From positions 1,053-65,052 of the forward strand of contig NZ_LMCP01000005.1 of NCBI RefSeq assembly GCF_001425625.1: DNA of 64,000 bases, in the 5' to 3' direction. Source of the stretch: Mesorhizobium sp. Root102 (lineage in GTDB: Bacteria; Pseudomonadota; Alphaproteobacteria; Rhizobiales; Rhizobiaceae). Positions within the stretch are counted from its first letter, which is position 1. Every line of letters begins with the position of its first letter. Of this stretch, positions 57,188-64,000 are shown one piece after another. The notes under the pieces are model-generated. The model made no database searches. It worked only from the letters and a program-made list of their open reading frames with translations, and was not told where the DNA came from. The position numbers and the translations under genes were made by a program.

Positions 57188-57201
57188 TTGCTCCAGCGCA
57201 A
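57188..57201. promoter_or_regulatory. NnrR-type palindrome between nnrS and a hypothetical gene
   Basis: TTGCTCCAGCGCAA carries TTGC and GCAA six bases apart and sits in a longer dyad, GTTTGC-N6-GCAAAC (57186-57203). It resembles the NO-responsive NnrR sites (TTGCG-N4-CGCAA type). It lies 125 bases before nnrS and 182 bases before the plus-strand gene at 57383. The region 57064-57382 holds no other gene. Confidence 0.55.
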
Positions 57202-57382
57202 ACAGGCTGCAAAATGGTCGATTATAGTCAAAAACAATTTTCGGGACCGGTCGGCCAACTGGAAAGGCGGGCTGCGTCTGTTCGCGTTGCGACCGGCCGC
57301 GAAACGTCTGCCTTGCGGTGTGCTGACGGCTAAACCGGACGCCGGCAGATTTGATTGGCCGTGCGATAGGAGCGAAGAAGAT

Positions 57383-57772
57383 ATGAAGCAGAACGTTCCA
57401 TTGAGTAGCATTGATGGCGGCACCCGGAGCTTTGCCGACGTGGCCGTTATCGGTCGGTTGGCAAATTTGATCAAGGACGCCCGACTCGACTGCAAGTGCC
57501 GTTCCAGGCTCGACGAGACGCTGGCGCGATTTACGGCTCTGGAAGTCCGGCGCGCGGCACGCGAACATCTTGCCAATGCCCGCAGTCAACGCGAGCGCAT
57601 AGAAGCCATTCTCTTCTTCTTGCAGGATCTCGATGAAATGGGCGCAGCCGAACGGGATCGCAGCGTCTACATGGATCTCGCACTCCTGTTTGACGATATC
57701 GCGAGCACTGCAAAGGAAGGTGCCTTCTCAATGCGGCAACTCAGTTTGTCGGCGGTGCCGACCAGGCCATAG
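57383..57772 (+). CDS. Hypothetical soluble protein
   Basis: The 129-residue product begins MKQNVPLSSIDGGTRSFADV after AGGAGCGAAGAAGAT. It is mostly helical, with LANLIKDARLDCKCRSRLDETLARF in two pieces and IEAILFFLQDLDEMG. I recognise no family. It is divergent from nnrS with the shared palindrome between them, and is followed by a cupredoxin gene. Confidence 0.65.
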   Translation: MKQNVPLSSIDGGTRSFADVAVIGRLANLIKDARLDCKCRSRLDETLARFTALEVRRAAREHLANARSQRERIEAILFFLQDLDEMGAAERDRSVYMDLALLFDDIASTAKEGAFSMRQLSLSAVPTRP

Positions 57773-57912
57773 GTGATCAACCGCAAGAGCTGGCGAGGCT
57801 GCAGGCGTCCCTACCGATCCTGTTCCGGGGATCGTCGATCGCGGTCCGAACAGAGCCTGCGGCCACCTCCGGCATGAGTGAAACTCAACACATTTCGCAA
57901 AGGAGAAATCGC

Positions 57913-58401
57913 GTGAAGAAATGCATGATGCCGACAGTCGCCATGATCCTCTTCGCCGCGCCGGCGCTTGCGGCGGGAATGCATTCCGGCACTCATGACG
58001 GCCATGAAATGATGATTATCGGTCACCCGGGCATGAACGCCAAAGCAGACCGTACCATCGCGATCAGCATGGTCGAGAACGAAGATGGATCAATGGCGTT
58101 CGATCCGGTTTCAGTCACCGTGAAAAAGGGCGAGACGGTGCGTCTGGCCTTCACCAATGAAGGCGAATACGACCACGAATTTGTCATGGATACGCATGAG
58201 CAGGTGATGGAGCATAGGGCCGGGATGGAGAGGCTTCCCGACATGGAACATGCCGACCTCAATGCAATCCGCGTCGGTCCCCAGGGAAAAGGTGAGATCG
58301 TCTGGACCTTCACCAGCGCCGGCCGGTTCGACTTCGCCTGCCTGATACCGGGTCATTACGAGCTTGGAATGAAGGGGGCCCTCAAGGTCACCGCCAACTG
58401 A
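57913..58401 (+). CDS. Periplasmic cupredoxin
   Basis: I choose GTG at 57913, because AGGAGA lies six bases upstream and a signal peptide follows immediately (VKKCMMPTVAMILFAAPALAA). The 162-residue protein has a plastocyanin/azurin-like copper site: H88 in EYDHEF and C143, H148 and M153 in CLIPGHYELGM. A His/Met-rich stretch follows the signal peptide. It could carry electrons to a nitrite reductase or handle copper. The neighbours point to NO and low-oxygen metabolism. Confidence 0.88.
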   Translation: MKKCMMPTVAMILFAAPALAAGMHSGTHDGHEMMIIGHPGMNAKADRTIAISMVENEDGSMAFDPVSVTVKKGETVRLAFTNEGEYDHEFVMDTHEQVMEHRAGMERLPDMEHADLNAIRVGPQGKGEIVWTFTSAGRFDFACLIPGHYELGMKGALKVTAN

Positions 58402-58462
58402 GTCCCGAGGTAACCAGATCAGGTCGATCGGCGTGTGCGACCTCTTTTCGTAGAGTTCGACA

Positions 58463-58717
58463 TCACTGCGCAGGTCGAGGTCTTCCTATCTCGATCAGCC
58501 ATTCTGGTGGCCCCGGTCTAAGGCAAACCCAGATGTGTTCGCCAGCAAAGAAGGCTCCGAACTGACGCCTGAGTTTGTCGGGATCAAAATCGAGAACGAC
58601 CACGAATGTCTGACCGGGTTTGAGTCCGTCGAACATTGACAAGACGGCGGACTGCTTCCTTTCAGGTGGAAGTTTCCGTACGTCATATGTCGCGCCTTTC
58701 GGCTGCAGGAAATTCAT
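58463..58717 (-). CDS. DUF2249 domain protein
   Basis: I choose ATG at 58717 (MNFLQPKGATYDVRKL), preceded by AAGGAT, giving 84 residues. The DUF2249 pattern is visible as DVRKLPPERKQSAVLSMFDGL, GQTFVVVLDFDPDKLRRQF and the end WVCLRPGPPEWLIEIGR. Such proteins are common next to denitrification and hemerythrin genes; their role is unknown. It lies 37 bases after ubiX on the same strand. Confidence 0.82.
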   Translation of the reverse strand: MNFLQPKGATYDVRKLPPERKQSAVLSMFDGLKPGQTFVVVLDFDPDKLRRQFGAFFAGEHIWVCLRPGPPEWLIEIGRPRPAQ

Positions 58718-58754
58718 CGCAATCCTTATCCGTTGAGCCAATCCATCAGGACGA

Positions 58755-59339
58755 TCACGCGGCGGCGACTTTCTTTTCGCCCCAACGCGTGAGCTTGTCG
58801 CCCGGGTCGACGCCCGCCCAGCCGACCAGCCGGGCAGCCATCTCGACGACCATTTCCTCAATCGAGGCCAGCTTGACATAGAACGGCGGTACTGGCGGTG
58901 CGATGACTGCCCCCATCCGTGCTAGTCTCAGCATCGCGTCGAGGTGCCCTTCATGGAGCGGCGCCTCGCGCGGCACGATGACCAGCCGGCGCTTTTCCTT
59001 CAAGCTGACATCGGCGGCCCTGGTGAGAAGGTTGTCGCCTAAACCGTGTGCCATAGCCGCCAAGGTCCGCATCGAACAGGGAACGACGATCATGCCATCC
59101 ATTCTGAAAGAGCCGCTGGCGATGGGTGCAGCCAAGTCCTGATAGGAATAAGCGTGGTTGGCGAGGGAGGTCAGTTGGGCAAGGCCATCGGTGCCGAGCT
59201 CATGAGGGATGGCCAATCGCGCCCCCTTGGAGACGACGAGATGAGTCTCCACCCCGGCCCTGACCAGTTGACGAATGGTTTCCAGCGCGAGCACGGAGCC
59301 GGATGCACCTGTGACACCGATTATCAGCCGTTTGGTCAT
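58755..59339 (-). CDS. ubiX: Flavin prenyltransferase UbiX
   Basis: The 194-residue enzyme makes the prenylated FMN cofactor needed by UbiD. It shows GVTGASGSVLALETIRQL at the N-terminus, the SGSFRMDGMIVVPCSMRTLA region, and VPREAPLHEGHLDAMLRLA. The start at 59339 (MTKRLIIGV) overlaps the ubiD stop as ATGA. The pair decarboxylates the ring of the ubiquinone precursor. Confidence 0.95.
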   Translation of the reverse strand: MTKRLIIGVTGASGSVLALETIRQLVRAGVETHLVVSKGARLAIPHELGTDGLAQLTSLANHAYSYQDLAAPIASGSFRMDGMIVVPCSMRTLAAMAHGLGDNLLTRAADVSLKEKRRLVIVPREAPLHEGHLDAMLRLARMGAVIAPPVPPFYVKLASIEEMVVEMAARLVGWAGVDPGDKLTRWGEKKVAAA

Positions 59340-60844
59340 TGTTGCCCCTGAGCGGTCGTCTGCGAAAAAAACTCGTTCCATCGTTGGGACACCTGCTCCT
59401 CGATAGTAGCTGACATCCTCAGCTCCTTTCCCCACTCGCGAGATGTCTCGGATCCAATCTTGCGCGTCGCATCGAATCCGATCTTTCCTCCAAGTCCTTC
59501 GAGCGGTGACGCGAAATCGAGCTGGTCGATAGGAGTCCTATCCACCTGCATCAGATCGCGCGAAGGATCCATGCGGGTGGCGACCGCCCACATCACGTCC
59601 GGCCATGATCGAATGTCGATGTCGTCGTCAACCACGACGACCATCTTGGTCATCGAGAATTGTGGCAATAGGGACCAGAACCCCATCATCACGCGCCTGG
59701 CCTGTCCGGCGTACTTCTTGGCGATCGAGATAACGGCAATCCTGTAGGAGCAGGCTTCCGGCGGAAGCCACACGTCGACGATTTCCGGTATTTGTTGGCG
59801 CAGGAGCGGCTTGTAGACATCGAGCAGCGCCTCGCCGAGGACCGAGGGCTCGTCGGGCGCGCGCCCGGTGAACGTTGTCAGGTAATTTGCCCCGTCACGG
59901 ACGCGGACTCGCTTGAGGTTGAATACGGGGTATCGTTCCGGCGCGTTATAATATCCGGTGTGATCGCCGAAGGGTCCCTCCAGCGCTGTCTCTGCTGGAG
60001 AGACGACACCTTCAAGCACGATTTCCGCACTGGTTGGCACGTGAAGCATGATGCTCTTGCAGGACGCCAATCCGACCCGGCGATTGTTGATCATCCCGGA
60101 CAGTGCGAGTTCCGAGACGCCTTCGGGCGCCGGCATCACCGACGCGATCAACGTGGCGGGGTCCGCCCCGATGACGACCGCCACCGGCATCTCAAGACCC
60201 CTCGCCTGCCAAATACGATGGTGTGCTGCTCCGCCTCGCATGGGAAGCCATCTTATGATCGCACGATCGCGGGCTAGCACCTGCATCCGGTATATGCCCA
60301 GATTGTATGTGCTCGGGTCGTCCTCGCCAGGCGGGCGAGTGATAACCACGGGCCACGTTATCAGGGGGCCGGCGTCTCCCGGCCAACAAGTCTGGACGGG
60401 AAGAAGCGAAAAATCTGGATCGGCGTCTCGCCACTCTCTAGGCGGGGAGACGATCTTCGGCCGCGCCACGAGTGCACCCCGCGCCATAGGCAACATCTGT
60501 CGGGCCTGACGAAGGTTCTGCGGGGCCTGAGGCGATCTCATCCACGCAAGGAGCGCGCCGAGGGTTTCTAGACCATGAAGGTCGGTGCCAAGGCCCCAAG
60601 CTACACGTTCCCGGGTGCCGAAAAGATTTGCGACGACTGGAAAGGCTGACCTGACGCCGCGATCGTCGAGAGGCGCCGTAAGGCGGAGCGCCGGGCCTTT
60701 CGAGGCAATCACGCGCCTATGTATCTCGGTCAGTTCAAGCCTTGTCGAAACAGGCACGCCAACCTCACGAAGCTGCCCGTTCCGATCGAGGAACGAAAGA
60801 AATGAGTCGAGATCTGAAAACAAGGGAAGGCAGCGGTGATGCAT
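59336..60844 (-). CDS. ubiD: 3-octaprenyl-4-hydroxybenzoate carboxy-lyase UbiD
   Basis: The enzyme is 502 residues from ATG at 60844 (MHHRCLPLFSDLDSFL). A longer form from 60889 is possible. UbiD uses the UbiX cofactor to decarboxylate the ubiquinone precursor. The sequence shows the UbiD features ARPKIVSPPREWRD, GALLAWMRS, GMINNRRVGLASC and GPFGDHTGYYNAPERYPVFN. It is divergent from the DUF6455-ubiTUV set, and a near-perfect palindrome lies between the two. Confidence 0.93.
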   Translation of the reverse strand: MHHRCLPLFSDLDSFLSFLDRNGQLREVGVPVSTRLELTEIHRRVIASKGPALRLTAPLDDRGVRSAFPVVANLFGTRERVAWGLGTDLHGLETLGALLAWMRSPQAPQNLRQARQMLPMARGALVARPKIVSPPREWRDADPDFSLLPVQTCWPGDAGPLITWPVVITRPPGEDDPSTYNLGIYRMQVLARDRAIIRWLPMRGGAAHHRIWQARGLEMPVAVVIGADPATLIASVMPAPEGVSELALSGMINNRRVGLASCKSIMLHVPTSAEIVLEGVVSPAETALEGPFGDHTGYYNAPERYPVFNLKRVRVRDGANYLTTFTGRAPDEPSVLGEALLDVYKPLLRQQIPEIVDVWLPPEACSYRIAVISIAKKYAGQARRVMMGFWSLLPQFSMTKMVVVVDDDIDIRSWPDVMWAVATRMDPSRDLMQVDRTPIDQLDFASPLEGLGGKIGFDATRKIGSETSREWGKELRMSATIEEQVSQRWNEFFSQTTAQGQQ

Positions 60845-60908
60845 GGCGAAATCCGGCCCGACCGGTTCGTCGGCGACTAATTTTGCCATCAGGGCTGACG
60901 AAGAACTT

Positions 60909-60922
60909 TGCGCTTGCGCAAA
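60909..60922. promoter_or_regulatory. NnrR-type palindrome between ubiD and DUF6455-ubiTUV
   Basis: TTGCGCTTGCGCAA is TTGCG-N4-CGCAA and sits in the longer 18-base dyad CTTTGCGC-TT-GCGCAAAG (60907-60924). It lies 65 bases before the ubiD start and 78 bases before the DUF6455 start, so one site could serve both directions. The half-sites match those expected for NnrR/Dnr-like NO-responsive activators. Confidence 0.65.
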
Positions 60923-60999
60923 GAGCGAACGATCCGTCCCCTCTATTTTCCCTTCTCACATCATTTCCGAGGAAGGCGATCGAGGCGAAGGGATTTCAC

Positions 61000-61416
61000 A
61001 TGGCAGGCAATCTCATCAGCGAAACTGTCGAAGCTTGGCGGTCCGTAATTTCCCTTCTTGCGGATCGCCGGCGGAGCAGGGCAGCGACAAGAGAATTCTG
61101 GGCAATGGGTTTGGATGAGTGCACAGGCATCTTGAATGACATCGGTCTATCGCGAAGCGAATTCGACGATGCCATGCGGTTGCCATACGCCTCGGAAGAC
61201 CTGCTTTCTTCGGCGATGCGTTCAGCCGGCATCGATCCGGACAGTTTCCAATCGCTGCAAGCGCACCGTTTCATGTCACGCATCTGCATCACCTGCCAGC
61301 ATCGTCGTCAGTGTCATAGCCAACTGGCCGCCTTCGATTTCGAAAGTCACTATCAGGATTTCTGTCCGAACAGCCAGAATTTCGCAGATCTGCTCGAGAA
61401 CGGACCCCGCACGTAA
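61000..61416 (+). CDS. DUF6455 protein with four conserved cysteines
   Basis: I choose ATG at 61000 (MAGNLISETVEAW), giving 138 residues. The helical N-terminal part includes LDECTGILNDIGLSRSEFDD. The C-terminal part has C96-x2-C99-x5-C105-x16-C122, a spacing suited to an iron-sulfur cluster or zinc site. It is the first gene after the NnrR-type palindrome and precedes ubiT by 50 bases, so it should be cotranscribed with ubiTUV. Its function is unknown to me. Confidence 0.82.
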   Translation: MAGNLISETVEAWRSVISLLADRRRSRAATREFWAMGLDECTGILNDIGLSRSEFDDAMRLPYASEDLLSSAMRSAGIDPDSFQSLQAHRFMSRICITCQHRRQCHSQLAAFDFESHYQDFCPNSQNFADLLENGPRT

Positions 61417-61466
61417 TCCGCCGCGAAATCCGCTTGAGCGACCCCCATATGGAAAGGATGCACTGA

Positions 61467-62015
61467 ATGGTGGCGGGAAACACGGAACCGAGATTGCCGG
61501 CGGTCGTTCGCCATCTTTTCCCGGCCTTCGCCGGCTTGCCACTCGGGCCGCTGCTCACGCTGTCCTTGCGCTCTTTGGCCGGGCGACAGCCTCGATTGTT
61601 CGAGCGCCTCGGCGAACATCGAACAGCTTGCTATTTCATCGACCCGGTCGACCTCGCCTTCGCATTTACCGTCGTGCCGGACGCGGAGCGCTCGATCGTT
61701 CGTGTCGTCAGGAAAAGTGAGGCCGCGACATCAAGCGTCCAGATCAGGGGACCTATTCTGACACTGTTGAGCCTGCTCGACGGCACGCTGGATGGCGATG
61801 CGCTTTTCTTCAGCCGGATCATCTCGATCAGCGGCCGCACGGAGGCGGTGCTCGCGCTGAGGAACACAATCGAGGACGCCGAGCTTAGCCCCGCGGACTT
61901 ACTCGGCCTGCGTGGCTTTCTAGCTCGTTTCGCCGATACGGGCATTCTCGGCGCATTGAGCGTCGCACGCCAAATGGCCGATCGCAACTCCAGACGCAAG
62001 GCACCAGTGGCATGA
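61467..62015 (+). CDS. ubiT: SCP2-domain protein UbiT
   Basis: The 182-residue protein carries an SCP2-type lipid-binding domain (VDLAFAFTVVPDAERSIVRV, then ILTLLSLLDGTLDGDALFFSR). In E. coli, UbiT binds the lipid intermediates of the oxygen-independent ubiquinone pathway. GGAAAGGA precedes the start. Its stop overlaps the ubiU start as ATGA, which confirms a coupled unit. Confidence 0.9.
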   Translation: MVAGNTEPRLPAVVRHLFPAFAGLPLGPLLTLSLRSLAGRQPRLFERLGEHRTACYFIDPVDLAFAFTVVPDAERSIVRVVRKSEAATSSVQIRGPILTLLSLLDGTLDGDALFFSRIISISGRTEAVLALRNTIEDAELSPADLLGLRGFLARFADTGILGALSVARQMADRNSRRKAPVA

Positions 62016-63010
62016 AAAGCGGACGCATGGAACTTGTCTGCCCGGCCGGAACCCCCGCTACGTTGAGGGCAGCCGTCCAGGCAGGCGCGGACGCAGTCTA
62101 TTGCGGATTTCGCGACGAAACGAATGCCCGGAATTTCCCGGGACTCAACTTCTCCAGGGAAGAACTGGCCGAGGGCGTCCGCTTCGCGCATGACCACGGT
62201 AGCAAGGTTCTGGTCGCTATCAACACCTTCGCGCGGGTCAATGATGTCGACCTGTGGAAGAAGGCCGCGGACACGGCGGCTGAATGCGGCGCAAACGCGA
62301 TCATCGCGGCGGACATCGCCGTCCTCGATCACGTCGCGAAAAACCACAAGCAAGTTCGTCTTCATCTCTCCGTACAGGCAGCGGCCGCGACGCCAGAAGC
62401 AATCGGATTCTACGCGACCAGTTTCGGCATCCGTCGCGTCGTCCTGCCGCGGGTGCTTTCTGTTCAGGAGATCGCGGCGCTCAACCGTGCGATCGAAGTG
62501 GAAACGGAAGCATTCGTGTTCGGCGGCCTTTGCGTGATGATCGAAGGCCGATGCTATCTCTCTTCATACGCGACAGGAAAATCACCAAATCTGAATGGCG
62601 TCTGTTCGCCACCCGAAATGGTGAGTTACGACGACGAGCCGAACAGCACGGCGGCACGGCTTTCAGGGTTCACGATCGACCGCTACGAGCCTGGCGAGCC
62701 AGTGGGCTACCCCACTTTATGCAAAGGCAAATTCAAAGCCGGCGGAAAGACCTCCTATTTGTTCGAGGATCCCGTCAGCCTGAACGCCGGCGGGATGATT
62801 GCCGGGCTGAAAGCCGCCGGCGTAACCGCCTTGAAGATCGAAGGACGCCAGCGCGGCAAAGGTTACGTTACGGAAGTGGTCCATGCCTTCCGGAAGGCCG
62901 TCGACGCCGTCGGGCAAGGTGGCGACGCGATCGAGATCGATCGGATCCTTGCCGGTCAGTCGGAAGGGTCCCGGCAGACGGCAGGAGCGTACAGCAAGAA
63001 GTGGAGATAG
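62012..63010 (+). CDS. ubiU: Peptidase-U32-family hydroxylase component UbiU
   Basis: The 332-residue protein matches UbiU (YhbU): LVCPAGTPATLRAAVQAGAD, then NTFARVNDVDLWKKAADTA. The four cluster cysteines are C174, C181, C198 and C237, with spacings of 7, 17 and 39 residues, identical to those of the [4Fe-4S] ligands of E. coli UbiU. With UbiV it makes the oxygen-independent hydroxylations of ubiquinone synthesis. It is coupled to ubiT and followed by ubiV. Confidence 0.95.
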   Translation: MKSGRMELVCPAGTPATLRAAVQAGADAVYCGFRDETNARNFPGLNFSREELAEGVRFAHDHGSKVLVAINTFARVNDVDLWKKAADTAAECGANAIIAADIAVLDHVAKNHKQVRLHLSVQAAAATPEAIGFYATSFGIRRVVLPRVLSVQEIAALNRAIEVETEAFVFGGLCVMIEGRCYLSSYATGKSPNLNGVCSPPEMVSYDDEPNSTAARLSGFTIDRYEPGEPVGYPTLCKGKFKAGGKTSYLFEDPVSLNAGGMIAGLKAAGVTALKIEGRQRGKGYVTEVVHAFRKAVDAVGQGGDAIEIDRILAGQSEGSRQTAGAYSKKWR

Positions 63011-63014
63011 CAAC

Positions 63015-63914
63015 TTGTCCGCAATTGCGTTGACGCTTGGGCCGGTGTTCTTCCACTGGTCGCCCGACCGCCTCTTGGACTTCTACCGCAGGATAGCAAA
63101 CGAGGCTCCGATCGACCGCGTCCATGTCGGCGAAGTCGTATGCGGCAAGCGGATGCCGTTTTCCGACCCGGCATGGCCTGAGATCATCGAACGCCTCGAG
63201 AGTGCGGGAAAGGAAGTGGTGCTGTCCACGCTGGCGGCGCCGGCAACCGTTCGAGAGCGCAGAAGCATCGCGGATCTCTGCACCGACGAGCGGCTGGTGG
63301 AGATCAACGATGTCACCGCCCTGCCGTCACGCTCCGGCAAGCCCTTCGTGACCGGTCCGTTCCTGAACGTCTACAATGAGGCTTCCGCGCGGTTCCTGAT
63401 CCAGCGCGGTGCCACAACGATATGCCCACCCGTGGAATTGTCGCTCGCCGCCGTCGGCGCCATGGCCGGCGTATGTCCCGAGGCGGAATTCGAGATTTTC
63501 GTCTTCGGTCGGCTGCCGCTCGCGCTTTCCGGCCGATGCTATCACGCGCGCATCAACGGCCTTCACAAGGATTCCTGTCAGTTTATCTGCGAACGAGACC
63601 CGGATGGTCTTGCCGTCGACACGCTCGACGACCAGCAGTTTCTCGCGATCAATGGCGTGCAGACGCTCTCCAACCAGGTGCACGCCTTCTGCCCGGCACC
63701 CGCGGATGTCACCTCCAGAAGCGTCCGGCGTATCCGCTTGTCTCCGCACACGTGCGACATGGTCGAGGTGGCGAAGACCTATAGAGCGCTTGCCGATGGG
63801 AGAGAGGATCCCAAGGGTGCCCGCTTTATCCTTTCGTGCCTCGATCTGCCCGGTAGGCTGGTCGACGGATACGCCCTTGGCAAGCCCGGATGGCAAACAA
63901 CCGCTTCGATCTGA
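63015..63914 (+). CDS. ubiV: Peptidase-U32-family hydroxylase component UbiV
   Basis: The start is a TTG at 63015 with GGAG eight bases upstream, giving 299 residues. Cysteines C43, C175, C188 and C192 follow the spacing of the UbiV cluster ligands (13 and 4 residues between the last three). The motifs RVHVGEVVCGKRMPF, GPFLNVYNEASARFLIQRG and SGRCYHARINGLHKDSC are typical. It forms the heterodimer with UbiU. Confidence 0.93.
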   Translation: MSAIALTLGPVFFHWSPDRLLDFYRRIANEAPIDRVHVGEVVCGKRMPFSDPAWPEIIERLESAGKEVVLSTLAAPATVRERRSIADLCTDERLVEINDVTALPSRSGKPFVTGPFLNVYNEASARFLIQRGATTICPPVELSLAAVGAMAGVCPEAEFEIFVFGRLPLALSGRCYHARINGLHKDSCQFICERDPDGLAVDTLDDQQFLAINGVQTLSNQVHAFCPAPADVTSRSVRRIRLSPHTCDMVEVAKTYRALADGREDPKGARFILSCLDLPGRLVDGYALGKPGWQTTASI

Positions 63915-63936
63915 AGACGGATTTCGAACGGAAAAA

Positions 63937-64000
63937 ATGACCCAGATTGCAATCATCACGGTGTCGGACCGTGCAAGCCGCGGCGACTACGAAGATCTTG
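63937..64000 (+). CDS. MoaB/Mog-family molybdenum cofactor protein (partial at window end)
   Basis: The first 21 codons, MTQIAIITVSDRASRGDYED and one more, match the N-terminus of MoaB/MogA proteins, which handle molybdopterin in Moco synthesis. The gene continues beyond the window. It would supply cofactor to anaerobic molybdoenzymes such as nitrate reductase and lies 22 bases after ubiV. Confidence 0.8.
   Translation, partial: MTQIAIITVSDRASRGDYEDL

Noticed and set aside
1..64000. CRISPR array or complete rRNA or tRNA genes
   Set aside because: I saw no regularly spaced repeats and no rRNA. The only tRNA-like sequence is the tRNA-His fragment.

Overview
The window looks like an alphaproteobacterial chromosome of the order Rhizobiales, most like Mesorhizobium. 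The signs are high G+C coding DNA, a Tad/Cpa pilus locus of the Caulobacter/rhizobial type, DUF982, a heme-PAS FixL kinase, and a tRNA-His remnant with A at the discriminator position, as expected in alphaproteobacteria. This assignment rests on gene content alone.

1-15.3 kb: a Tad (Flp-type IVb) pilus locus in two divergent halves. On the minus strand lie prepilin peptidase, TadD, TadC, TadB and the TadA/CpaF ATPase. On the plus strand lie Flp pilin, CpaB, the CpaC secretin, a small lipoprotein, TadG/TadE-type pseudopilins, CpaE, an L,D-transpeptidase and a coiled-coil membrane protein. A TTAA-N7-TTAA (CtrA-like) element lies upstream of the pilin. At the far left, a 131-bp direct repeat carries two copies of a truncated gene start next to a PAP2-family gene.

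15.4-27.2 kb: a sugar kinase/KbaZ-like pair (probably tagatose-type sugar phosphate metabolism) and an amino-acid-oxidase-like flavoprotein. A gene graveyard follows: a TPP-enzyme pseudogene, an outer-membrane efflux remnant, an integrase lacking its core, a 3' tRNA-His fragment and an IS1182-type transposase remnant. An intact OprB porin sits among them. A 948-aa winged-helix/NTPase/TPR regulator closes the region.

27.3-34.5 kb: DUF982, tal, pgi, tkt and pgm in one direction, preceded by a TTGA-N6-TCAA (FNR/FixK-type) box. This suggests oxygen-linked control of central sugar phosphate metabolism.

34.6-64 kb: an island of redox, low-oxygen and nitric-oxide genes. It holds a cytochrome b561-sulfite-oxidase fusion, CBS and CBS-BON proteins, two group III truncated hemoglobins (one apparently without its proximal His), a deleted ferredoxin, two Rnk/GreA-C proteins, a lone cytochrome oxidase subunit I, a Rieske-flavoprotein reductase, a frameshifted NsrR-like regulator with a strong palindromic operator, FixL without FixJ, NnrS, a cupredoxin and a DUF2249 protein. 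It ends in a cluster for oxygen-independent ubiquinone synthesis: UbiX, UbiD, a four-cysteine DUF6455 protein, UbiT, UbiU, UbiV, then the start of a MoaB/Mog protein. TTGC-type palindromes of the NnrR class sit in the divergent promoter regions of nnrS and of ubiD/ubiTUV. The most attractive hypothesis is that nitric-oxide sensing switches this cell to anaerobic quinone synthesis alongside NO detoxification and denitrification. Several genes here are decaying, so part of the island may be under relaxed selection.
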